From an uncultured Methylococcaceae bacterium (GTDB taxonomy: Bacteria; Pseudomonadota; Gammaproteobacteria; Methylococcales; Methylomonadaceae): a stretch of DNA of 64,000 nucleotides. The stretch spans positions 91,371-155,370 of the forward strand of contig CAJAVP010000100.1 in NCBI GenBank assembly GCA_903945375.1, written 5' to 3'. This document shows, one piece after another, positions 45,063-53,614 of this stretch. Numbering within the stretch: position 1 is the first letter of the stretch; every line of letters begins with the position of its first letter. The notes below the pieces were generated by a model that was given only the letters and a program-made list of their open reading frames with translations, ran no database searches and was not told where the DNA came from. Made by a program: the position numbers and the translations under genes.

Positions 45063-47198
45063 ATGAAAAAAATTCATTCGTTAACTTCACAGCCAGCCTT
45101 AAGCCGTGTGCTTAACGCGAATACCTGTGTCATTTTACTCACTGTCCTATTAACCGGAAAAGCAGCCGCACATGGCAACACTCCGCCGTCGTTACAAGGC
45201 GTAGCAATACCTGAAACGCCGGGTTTGCTGGATGGCACACAGCCGATTGTTACGGACAAAACAGCAGCCATTCAATTGGGCAAAGCCTTGTTTTGGGATA
45301 TCAACGTAGGCAGTGATGGGATGGCGTGTGCATCTTGCCATTTTCATGCCGGTGTCGATGGTCGGTTTAAAAATCAATTAGCTCCAGGTAAATTTGATAG
45401 CAAAAACCCCAGCACCAGCCAATTTGGAAGTACCGCTTCCGGCAAACAGGGCGGCGTCAATTACGCGCTACATCGACGTGATTTCCCTTTATATCAACTC
45501 AGCAATCCGACCGATCGAGATTCTAAAGTTTTATTTAACACCGATGATATTGTTTCTTCTTCAGGTGTTTTTTCTGAGCGTTTCATCGGCTTAGACGATA
45601 AGCAACAAGACCAATGTGTCTCTAAACCCGATGCCATTTTTCATATAGGTGCATTAAACACGCGCCAAGTCCAACCCCGACAAGCTCCCAGCGTTATTAA
45701 TGCTGCGTTTAATTATCGGAATTTTTGGGATGGGCGAGCCAATAATATTTTCAATGGCGTATCGCCATTTGGGGTGCGTGATACCCATGCCGGCATTTGG
45801 GTTGTCGGCACCGATGGCATCGTCAAAAAACAAACACTGCGTTTAGAAAACGCCTCATTAGCCTCACAAGCAGTCGCGCCCCCGACAAGTCCTTCTGAGA
45901 TGTCTTGCGAACAGCGTAACCTCGCCGATGTCGGGCGCAAATTACTGCCTAAACGTCCCTTGCAAAATCAAGAAGTTCACAGTGACGATAGTCAGTTAGC
46001 TCAACTGCGTGATAGTTCAGGTATGGGGCTCAAACCTTCTTATGAGTCCTTAATCAAAACGGCTTTTGCGCCTCAATTCTGGTCTGGTGAAGGCGACTTT
46101 GGGCGGCCTGCGGACAGCACCGCGAGTGCATATACGCAAATAGAAGCCAATTTTCCTTTGTTCTTAGGTTTAGCGTTGCAGCTGTACCAACAAACACTCA
46201 TCTCTGATCAAGCACCCTTCGACAGTCCGCGTCTTGCCGGCTATCCGGCTATACCTGAACAACTGAGCAAACAGCAACAACGCGGCTTAAAAGTTTTCTT
46301 AAATGGACATTGTTCAGAATGCCATAAAGGCCCTACCCTATCCTCTGCCGCGCATCCGGATGTTTACACTATTTCTGATGCTTTTTCAGCACCACGATTG
46401 GTCAATCGCAAAACGATTAATGGTTCATTTACCGGCAAAGGCGTAGCCCAAGGGCTGTTGGACGAAGGCTTCTTTAATACTAGCGTGACCCCCAGCAGTG
46501 CCGACCCGGGTGTCGGTGGTCTTGATCCGTTTGGTAATCCCCTATCGTTTAGTGAACAATATAGGCAATTACTCTTAGACGATAAACCCCTAGTCGATCC
46601 CGTAGCGGTCAATTCGTGTGATTTAGATAATCCTTTTGCTCAAGATTATTTAAAAAGCGAACTCATCCCCGATGCTCATATTACCGGCTCATGCCAGGAT
46701 CGAGCGATTTACGCTAAAGTGCCGACCGTCGCTGCATTAATGGCAGAACTGGATAAAAAAAATGCAGGGCGTGCAATGGTTGCCGTGGATGGTGCATTTA
46801 AAGTGCCTTCATTGCGTAACATTGAATTGACCGGCCCTTACATGCACAATGGCAGTTTGTTGACCTTAGAGCAAGTCGTCGATTTCTATTTTCGTGGTGG
46901 CAATTTTAATAATCCACATCATTTTGCTACCTTAGTTTTTCCACAAAGCATCAGCAAACAAGAAAAAGCTGATTTAGTGGCATTTTTAAAATCATTGACG
47001 GATGAGCGAGTCCGCTGGGAACGCGCCCCATTTGACCATCCGCAACTTCGCGTACCACATGGTCATAAACTCAGTGCTGATCCGCAACATCCAGAATGGG
47101 CACAAGATTTATATCTCACTCTACCGGCAATCGGTAAAGCAGGTCGAGATGCGTCATTAGGCCCACTTAAAGCCTTCCAAAGTTATTTACAACCTTAA
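45063..47198 (+). CDS. MauG/CorB-like di-haem cytochrome c peroxidase family protein
   Basis: The 711-residue exported protein has two c-type haem motifs, CASCH at 89-93 and CSECH at 417-421, in the frame of the bacterial di-haem peroxidase family. A signal segment ends near AAAHG. Segments DGRANNIFNGVSPFG and LRNIELTGPYMHNGSLLTLEQVV are typical. It is longer than classical CcpA (about 350 residues), like the enzymes paired with CorA/MopE. The frame is open to 44910, but the ATG at 45063 gives the signal peptide. It may oxidise a residue of the upstream protein (inference). Confidence 0.85.
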   Translation: MKKIHSLTSQPALSRVLNANTCVILLTVLLTGKAAAHGNTPPSLQGVAIPETPGLLDGTQPIVTDKTAAIQLGKALFWDINVGSDGMACASCHFHAGVDGRFKNQLAPGKFDSKNPSTSQFGSTASGKQGGVNYALHRRDFPLYQLSNPTDRDSKVLFNTDDIVSSSGVFSERFIGLDDKQQDQCVSKPDAIFHIGALNTRQVQPRQAPSVINAAFNYRNFWDGRANNIFNGVSPFGVRDTHAGIWVVGTDGIVKKQTLRLENASLASQAVAPPTSPSEMSCEQRNLADVGRKLLPKRPLQNQEVHSDDSQLAQLRDSSGMGLKPSYESLIKTAFAPQFWSGEGDFGRPADSTASAYTQIEANFPLFLGLALQLYQQTLISDQAPFDSPRLAGYPAIPEQLSKQQQRGLKVFLNGHCSECHKGPTLSSAAHPDVYTISDAFSAPRLVNRKTINGSFTGKGVAQGLLDEGFFNTSVTPSSADPGVGGLDPFGNPLSFSEQYRQLLLDDKPLVDPVAVNSCDLDNPFAQDYLKSELIPDAHITGSCQDRAIYAKVPTVAALMAELDKKNAGRAMVAVDGAFKVPSLRNIELTGPYMHNGSLLTLEQVVDFYFRGGNFNNPHHFATLVFPQSISKQEKADLVAFLKSLTDERVRWERAPFDHPQLRVPHGHKLSADPQHPEWAQDLYLTLPAIGKAGRDASLGPLKAFQSYLQP

Positions 47199-47205
47199 CG
47201 CAATC

Positions 47206-47291
47206 CGTAGGGCGCAATAGACGATAGTCGTATTGCGCCGCATGGGTAAACTCACATCCGGCGTATTACGCTATCGCTAATACGCCCTACG
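47206..47291. repeat. Palindromic repeat, family D
   Basis: An imperfect palindrome bounded by CGTAGGGCG / CGCCCTACG, with CAATAGACGATAGTCGTATTG inside and GTATTACGCTATCGCTAATAC near the right end. Its right part is the inverse of the copy at 41101-41165. Confidence 0.8.
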
Positions 47292-47429
47292 CTTATGGAA
47301 ATTTATTACATGCACTAAAAACTTTTCTAATGCCACGCCCTCATTTTGAAACTGCATTTATGATAAACTCCGCGCCTCAAATTCAGTTAATTTAAAAGTG
47401 AGGCGTGATTACCATATGAAGGCGCATTT

Positions 47430-49055
47430 ATGATCCTATCAGTTACCAACACGCTATTGAGCGAGAATGTTAAATTGCTGAAAAGCGAAGTCTCCAAAAC
47501 TGCCCTACAGGGCGTTTTGATTGCGATTGCTGCAATCATTATTGGAACCTGTTTCTCCAGCTTACTCATCACCGGTGAAATTTCCTTAGCCGGTATCGTG
47601 ATTGTGCAAAAGCAAAATAGTGTACTTTGGGTTTTGGACTGCATTCCGTTTATCTTTGGATTTTGGGGGCAATACTCCAGTTCGATGATTGCTTATCAGG
47701 CAGGCGCATTAGTTTTTGAACAAACCGAAGATCTACGCAATAAGACTAACGACCTAGTTAAGCAAGCTAATTACATCAATACGCATGATTTGGTCACAGA
47801 CTTACCTAATCGCAACTTATTCTATGACCGGGTGGCACGAGCCATTATCAGTGTAACTAACAATAGCCAACTATTGGCAATCTTATTGGTTGAAATTGAA
47901 AACTTTAAAGAAGTTTACGATACCTTAGGTCGCAATAGCAGTGATGTCATACTTAAACAACTTTCAACGCGACTCCAAGCAGTCAGCCCTGAGCAAGATT
48001 GCGTTGCCAAGATTGACGGTAATGTGTTCGGGATTTTGCTTACCAGCTTTACTGACATCAGTGAAATTGATCGACTCGCTCAAGCTATCCAATCGGCTTT
48101 AGAAAAACCGTTTATGGTTGAGCGTTTAGCATTCAGTGTTCATTCCAATGTTGGCATTGTGCATTTTCCTGAGCATGGCGATGATGTCGATGCTTTGGTT
48201 CAACGGGCTGGGGTCGCATTGGAATTAGCTCAAAGCGCCCATAAAGGTTACGCGTTTTATTCGCCTGAGCTGGATAAACACAGCACTAAACGTTTAACCT
48301 TAATGTCCGAATTGCGCCGAGCAATTGAGCGTAACGAGCTAGTTCTGTTTTATCAAGCCAAAATGACAATCAAAACAGGTAAACTGTATGGTGCAGAAGC
48401 TTTATTGCGTTGGCAACATCCCATTCATGGCTTGATTTCACCGGATGAATTTATAGAAATGGCAGAACGGACGCGATTGATTACTCAAGTCACACCCTGG
48501 GTGTTAAAACAATCCTTTCAAGATGCCGCGCAATGGCACAAACAGGGCAAAGATTTAAAAATATCCGTTAATTTATCCACAAAAGATCTACACGACCCCG
48601 AGCTACCGGATGTTATTACGGGAATTGCCGCCGCGACGGGAATTAAACCCGAATGGATTATGCTGGAAATCACCGAAAGCTCAGTCATGCGAGACCCTGA
48701 ACACGCCCTAGAAATCATTAAACGCCTGCATAAAATAGGCTATCAATTCTCAATGGATGATTTTGGAACGGGTTATTCATCGCTGGCCTACTTGAAAAAA
48801 ATGCCATTAACCGAACTTAAAATTGATCGTTCATTTGTCAGCGACATATTAAGCAGTGAAAATGATGCCGTGATTGTCAATGCAACCATTAACTTAGCGC
48901 ATAACCTAGGTCTACAAGTGACTGCCGAAGGCGTGGAAAGCAAAGAAATTATAGATAAGCTGAGTGAATATGGCTGTGATATTGCTCAAGGGTATTATTT
49001 AAACAAACCGATGTCTTTTGAAAACTTTAATCAATGGTTAGCGGATCGACCTTAA
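47430..49055 (+). CDS. Membrane GGDEF-EAL protein, probable c-di-GMP phosphodiesterase
   Basis: The 541-residue protein has two N-terminal spans (about 22-48 and 61-82), a degenerate GGDEF domain (about 115-275; the active site reads IDGNVFG, so no cyclase activity is likely) and a full EAL domain (about 290-541; GAEALLRWQHP and MDDFGTGYSSLAYL). It probably degrades cyclic di-GMP, opposing the cyclases at 16323 and 39012. Confidence 0.9.
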   Translation: MILSVTNTLLSENVKLLKSEVSKTALQGVLIAIAAIIIGTCFSSLLITGEISLAGIVIVQKQNSVLWVLDCIPFIFGFWGQYSSSMIAYQAGALVFEQTEDLRNKTNDLVKQANYINTHDLVTDLPNRNLFYDRVARAIISVTNNSQLLAILLVEIENFKEVYDTLGRNSSDVILKQLSTRLQAVSPEQDCVAKIDGNVFGILLTSFTDISEIDRLAQAIQSALEKPFMVERLAFSVHSNVGIVHFPEHGDDVDALVQRAGVALELAQSAHKGYAFYSPELDKHSTKRLTLMSELRRAIERNELVLFYQAKMTIKTGKLYGAEALLRWQHPIHGLISPDEFIEMAERTRLITQVTPWVLKQSFQDAAQWHKQGKDLKISVNLSTKDLHDPELPDVITGIAAATGIKPEWIMLEITESSVMRDPEHALEIIKRLHKIGYQFSMDDFGTGYSSLAYLKKMPLTELKIDRSFVSDILSSENDAVIVNATINLAHNLGLQVTAEGVESKEIIDKLSEYGCDIAQGYYLNKPMSFENFNQWLADRP

Positions 49056-49098
49056 CCGCGTCACCTACCCATCTACCTATCACCCTTTGTTAAAACTC

Positions 49099-50133
49099 AT
49101 GGTTTTTTATTCCCCTACTCGTCACCTTTTTTTTATCCTAAGCCTTTTTTTGATCACCTCAGGCTGTACCAAACAACCCGAGCTACAAAAATTTAGCGGC
49201 GCAACGCAAGGCACCACTTATCACGTTAGTTTTTGGTCTACACCACCGTTAAATACCCAAACGATTCAAAAATCGGTCGATGATGAACTAGCTCGCTTAG
49301 ACACCTTATTATCCAATTACCGCCCTGACTCGGCTATTGAGCAACTGAATGCCACTCTCAGCAGCGACGTGCAAACCGTTAACGAAGAAATTATCTACTT
49401 AATCGAACAAGCCAAAATCGCCAGTTTGGCAAGTCAAGGTTGTTATGATTTAACCATTAAACCGCTGTTTGATTTATGGGGATTTAAGGATGAAAAATTA
49501 TTCATACCGGATCAAACCCGTTTACAAGCCACACTGAAAGAAATCGGCTTTAACCAAATAGAAATTAGCGATTACAACCATTTACGCAAACTCAATCCCA
49601 AACTACGAATTGATTTATCATCGATTGCTCAAGGTTATAGTGTGGCACAAATTGCTAAACTGCTGGAGCAACAAGGCATCCATGACTACCTTGTCGAAAT
49701 TGGTGGTGAACTGCAAACGCGCGGTATCAAACCCAATAAAGAAGCGTGGCGCGTTGCCTTAGAAAAGCCGCTGCCCGGTGAGCGAACCATGAATAAAATC
49801 ATCACCATCAATCGCACTGAACCTTTAGCCATTATGACCGCCGGCACGTATCGTCATTATTTTGATGCTGATGGCAAGCGATACAGCCATATTCTTGATG
49901 CAAAATCAGGTAAACCGGTAGAGCATCAAACCGTTTCCGTTACCGTCTTACACAACGATCCAACACAAGCCGACGCTTGGGATACTGCCTTATTGTGTAT
50001 GGGCAGAGCTGCGGGCATGGAAGCCGCCAATAAAGCGGGCATTGCTGCGTTATTTATTGAACAGCAAGGTGAGGCGTTTAATGAGTATCGCAGCACCGCC
50101 TTAGACGCACTGGATAGTGTATTAATCAAGTAG
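49099..50133 (+). CDS. apbE: FAD:protein FMN transferase (ApbE lipoprotein)
   Basis: The 344-residue lipoprotein has a lipobox ITSGC (C23) and ApbE motifs GATQGTTYHV, DLSSIAQGYSVAQIAKLLE, VEIGGELQTRG and MTAGTYRHYF. It attaches FMN covalently to redox proteins such as NqrB/NqrC or NosR in the envelope. ATG at 49099 is used; a TTG at 49087 is an in-frame alternative. Confidence 0.93.
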   Translation: MVFYSPTRHLFFILSLFLITSGCTKQPELQKFSGATQGTTYHVSFWSTPPLNTQTIQKSVDDELARLDTLLSNYRPDSAIEQLNATLSSDVQTVNEEIIYLIEQAKIASLASQGCYDLTIKPLFDLWGFKDEKLFIPDQTRLQATLKEIGFNQIEISDYNHLRKLNPKLRIDLSSIAQGYSVAQIAKLLEQQGIHDYLVEIGGELQTRGIKPNKEAWRVALEKPLPGERTMNKIITINRTEPLAIMTAGTYRHYFDADGKRYSHILDAKSGKPVEHQTVSVTVLHNDPTQADAWDTALLCMGRAAGMEAANKAGIAALFIEQQGEAFNEYRSTALDALDSVLIK

Positions 50134-50148
50134 GCTAAACCCACACGC

Positions 50149-51489
50149 ATGAATATATCCTTAGCCCCTCCCCTGCCCGATTGCCTTAATCTATTTGATA
50201 GCCGCGCCTTATTGCTCAACTTTTTTAGTCTGTCTGAGCAACAGGCGTTTTATTTACTCGATAATAATCAACAGGTCGTGTACTGGAGTGCCGGTATCGC
50301 ACAACTATTAGGCTATCAACAAGCCGATGTCATTCATAAACGCTGTCCTTACGGACTAGAAATTATCCCGAGTGACACGCCAAGAGTCGAATCCGCCGTG
50401 CCTTTAATTGATGCCGATGGATTAACTAAGCATGTCAGTAAATCTACCTGCAACTTGCCTGATGTTACCGGCTCGTTTGCTGGCGGTTTAGGTCTATTGA
50501 CACTTTGTCAGTCGCCCCATGAAGCCGCCAAAACTATCCGCAAGCTCGACGCAAAACAAAATTTTCACGGTATATTAAGTCGCTCACCCGCAATGCAAGC
50601 GGTTTTTCAAATCATTGAAAACGCTGCTGAAACCACTGCGACCGTGCTAGTCAGAGGAGAAAGTGGCGCGGGTAAAGAGCTGGTTGCTAAAGCCATTCAT
50701 CGATTAAGTGCGCGTCATGATGCGCCTTTTTTAGCGATTAACTGTGCGGCATTGTCTGGCAATCTGCTAGAAAGTGAATTATTTGGACATGTCCGAGGTG
50801 CCTTTACGGGCGCATTAAAAGATCATAAAGGCTTATTTCAACGCGCTCATGGCGGCACCTTGTTTTTGGATGAGGTGGCAGAAATGCCTTTAGAATTGCA
50901 AGCTAAATTATTGCGTGTAATTCAAGAGAGAAATTACATCCCCGTTGGCGGCGACCGTTCAATTGCCGTCGACGTGCGTCTGGTTGCCGCAACCCACCGC
51001 TCGCTGCGAGAACAAGTCAAAAAAGGTGAATTTCGCGAAGACTTAATGTATCGCTTGCGAGTTGTTCCCCTCTTTATTCCGCCCTTAAGAGAACGTCGTG
51101 AAGACATTAGTTTATTGCTATGGCATTTTATTGATGTGCACAATGCTGAAAATTACCGTCGCATAGAGCAAATAGATCCTGCCGCTATGCAGGTTCTACT
51201 GGACTATGCGTGGCCGGGTAACGTTCGTGAATTACATAATGTGGTTGAATATGCGTTTGCCGTAGGGCGTGGCACGGTGTTGCAACTGCATGAATTACCA
51301 CCAGAATTTAGAGAACTAAGCCATCAAGACGCGCATCTCCCCCCAGCAAAGCACTGGACTAAAGACCAAGAAAGCGCCGCAATCACCTCGGCCTTAGCCG
51401 AGTGTAACGGAAAAGTCACGCCCGCAGCGCATTTACTCGGCATGAGCCGCGCAACTTTTTGGCGTAAACGTAAACAATATGGTATTTGA
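50149..51489 (+). CDS. Sigma-54-dependent transcriptional activator with PAS domain
   Basis: The 446-residue activator has an N-terminal PAS-like domain (about 32-125), an AAA+ domain (Walker A GESGAGKE at 170-177, GAFTGA loop at 217-222, arginine-finger region after FREDLMYRL) and a C-terminal Fis-type helix-turn-helix ([22 protein letters not shown]). It opens sigma-54 promoters in response to a PAS-sensed signal. Its regulon is unknown. Confidence 0.92.
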   Translation: MNISLAPPLPDCLNLFDSRALLLNFFSLSEQQAFYLLDNNQQVVYWSAGIAQLLGYQQADVIHKRCPYGLEIIPSDTPRVESAVPLIDADGLTKHVSKSTCNLPDVTGSFAGGLGLLTLCQSPHEAAKTIRKLDAKQNFHGILSRSPAMQAVFQIIENAAETTATVLVRGESGAGKELVAKAIHRLSARHDAPFLAINCAALSGNLLESELFGHVRGAFTGALKDHKGLFQRAHGGTLFLDEVAEMPLELQAKLLRVIQERNYIPVGGDRSIAVDVRLVAATHRSLREQVKKGEFREDLMYRLRVVPLFIPPLRERREDISLLLWHFIDVHNAENYRRIEQIDPAAMQVLLDYAWPGNVRELHNVVEYAFAVGRGTVLQLHELPPEFRELSHQDAHLPPAKHWTKDQESAAITSALAECNGKVTPAAHLLGMSRATFWRKRKQYGI

Positions 51490-51584
51490 TTTATAGTGCG
51501 GTTATTCACAATCCCCAATGACATAACCTGTCGCTACGCCATGCTATGGTTTGACTTTAAACTAAGCTTAATGAGAAATCTCCA

Positions 51585-52484
51585 ATGGCAAAACCGAAAG
51601 AACACGATAAAACCGCCGTCCGTCTTACTCAAATCCTACGAAAACTAAACCAAGGTGAAAAACTTGATCCCCGCCAATTAGCTGACGAGTTTCAGGTTAC
51701 ACTTCGCACCATCCAGCGCGATCTTCTCGAACGCTTTTCCTATTTGCCATTTCAAAAAGATAATAATCTGTTTTATCTGGAAGCCTACTATTTAGGCAAA
51801 CTCAACACGCAAGATGTCGAACGCTTCGCCTGCCTGACCGGCATTAAAGACCTGTTTCCAACGCTAAAAAATGAATTTCTACGTGAACTATTTGATAGCC
51901 GAATATCTCAAGCCTATTTGGTCAAAGGTCACCATTACGAAGATTTATCCAGAAAAAGCCACGAGTTTAAGCAACTAGAACAAGCGATTTTGCAGCATCG
52001 ATGGATTCAATTTATGTATAAAGAAAAATCCTACCGCTCTCAACCTTATAAACTCGTCAACCACAAAGCCATCTGGTATTTAGCTGCCGTCACGGATGAG
52101 CAGCTGAAAGCTTTTTCATTTAGCCAACTCCAGCGTGTTGTGATTGAGTGCGAAATTTTTACGCCAGATACCAAAATCCACAACACGATAGCTAATGAAG
52201 ACAGCATTTGGTTCTCTGAAAACAAACGAGAAATTGTGCTCAAAGTGGACAGCTCGGTCGCGTATTATTTCCAGCGCCGAGACTTGCTGCCGAATCAACA
52301 AATAGATAAAACATTAGAAGATGGCAGTCTAATTGTTTCATCACGTATTGCACATGATCACCAGATATTGCCTCTTATCCGCTATTGGTTACCCAACATC
52401 GAAGTCATTAGCCCTAACGAAATGCGCTTAAACTTATTACAAGGATTACGTGAATACTTGGGAAAAGTTGATATAGGACAATAA
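51585..52484 (+). CDS. WYL-domain transcriptional regulator
   Basis: The 299-residue regulator has an N-terminal DeoR/HTH_11-like helix-turn-helix (DPRQLADEFQVTLRTIQRDL, 28-47) and a WYL domain with WYL at 164-166 (KAIWYLAAV). WYL proteins often control CRISPR-Cas and other defence loci and may sense nucleic acids. It ends 149 bases before cas1 on the same strand, so it is a candidate controller of this cas operon (inference). Confidence 0.88.
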   Translation: MAKPKEHDKTAVRLTQILRKLNQGEKLDPRQLADEFQVTLRTIQRDLLERFSYLPFQKDNNLFYLEAYYLGKLNTQDVERFACLTGIKDLFPTLKNEFLRELFDSRISQAYLVKGHHYEDLSRKSHEFKQLEQAILQHRWIQFMYKEKSYRSQPYKLVNHKAIWYLAAVTDEQLKAFSFSQLQRVVIECEIFTPDTKIHNTIANEDSIWFSENKREIVLKVDSSVAYYFQRRDLLPNQQIDKTLEDGSLIVSSRIAHDHQILPLIRYWLPNIEVISPNEMRLNLLQGLREYLGKVDIGQ

Positions 52485-52525
52485 CTTTTCAAACCTCCCT
52501 GCCACAATAACCCGTCTTCTACACG

Positions 52526-52597
52526 CTTAGAGATAAGGGCGAACGATTAAGCACAGCCACTTATCTCGCCCTAAGTTATTAGCCTTAGAAGGCTTAA
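52526..52597 (+). promoter_or_regulatory. Inverted repeats upstream of cas1
   Basis: Between the WYL gene and cas1 there is AGATAAG (52531-52537) inverted as CTTATCT, nested with GGGCGA inverted as TCGCCC, then a compact hairpin TTAGCCTT / AAGGCTTAA (about 52579-52597). These could be operators for the WYL regulator or a terminator of its message; the sequence does not decide. Confidence 0.4.
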
Positions 52598-52633
52598 GCC
52601 TACAATGCCTCGCTTTATGTTTAGGAGAAGCAA

Positions 52634-53614
52634 ATGGAACAATTAACTGATTTAAAAGCAATTTTACATTCCAAGCGGGCAAATATTTTCTATTTAGAGA
52701 AATGCCGCGTGATGCAAAAAGACGGTCGGGTGCTATACCTAACCGAAGCCAAAGACGAAAATTACTACTGGAACATTCCCATCGCCAATACCACAGTGAT
52801 TATGCTGGGTACAGGCACCTCAATCACCCAAGCGGCTATGCGGATGTTAGCGAGTGCCGGTGTATTAGTAGGTTTTTGTGGTGGCGGTAGTACGCCGTTA
52901 TTTTCGGGCAGCGAAATTGAATGGCTCACGCCACAAAGCGAATACCGCCCCACTGACTATGTGCAAGGCTGGCTTAGTTTCTGGTTTGATGAAAGCAAAC
53001 GTCTTACTGTTGCAAAATCTTTCCAACAGGCGCGTATCAACTACCTAAAGCGCGTTTGGGAAAAAGATCGTGATCTAAAAGCTGAAAATTTTTTCACCGA
53101 CGATCCCCAGCTCAGTAACGCCATAAACAACTACACTCAACAAGCCCCCGCTGCCAACAAAGTCGGGGAACTATTGCAAAAAGAAGCCCTACTCACCAAA
53201 CAACTTTACCGTTACGCAGCCAAGACCACCCAGCTGGGTGATTTTGTTAGAACGCATGACGCCACTGACCTCGCCAACGGCTTTTTAAACCACGGTAACT
53301 ATCTCGCCTACGGACTTGCAGCCACTACGCTCTGGGTGCTTGGCATACCGCACGGCTTTGCTGTCATGCACGGCAAAACTCGGCGAGGCGCATTAGTATT
53401 TGATGTGGCAGATTTAATTAAAGATGCCATTGTTCTACCGTGGGCCTTTATCAGCGCCAAAGAAAAAGTCACAGAACAAGAATTTCGCCAGCAACTTTTA
53501 CAAAAATTCACCGAACACAAAGCCTTAGATTTCATGTTTGAACAGGTTAAACAACAAGCTCTACAACATTCTCCGTCCATGACTAGAAGTGCAACTGAGG
53601 AGCAGCCATCATGA
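52634..53614 (+). CDS. cas1: CRISPR-associated integrase Cas1, type I-F
   Basis: The 326-residue integrase has the I-F Cas1 N-terminal (LTDLKAILHSKRANIFYLEK and EAKDENYYWNIPIAN). The catalytic region is GIPHGFAVMHGKTRRGALVFDVADLIKDAIVLP (about residues 242-274), containing the conserved histidine and aspartate. With Cas2-3 it inserts spacers at the leader end. The first gene of the cas operon, it has a GGAG ribosome site and overlaps cas3 by four bases. Confidence 0.96.
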   Translation: MEQLTDLKAILHSKRANIFYLEKCRVMQKDGRVLYLTEAKDENYYWNIPIANTTVIMLGTGTSITQAAMRMLASAGVLVGFCGGGSTPLFSGSEIEWLTPQSEYRPTDYVQGWLSFWFDESKRLTVAKSFQQARINYLKRVWEKDRDLKAENFFTDDPQLSNAINNYTQQAPAANKVGELLQKEALLTKQLYRYAAKTTQLGDFVRTHDATDLANGFLNHGNYLAYGLAATTLWVLGIPHGFAVMHGKTRRGALVFDVADLIKDAIVLPWAFISAKEKVTEQEFRQQLLQKFTEHKALDFMFEQVKQQALQHSPSMTRSATEEQPS

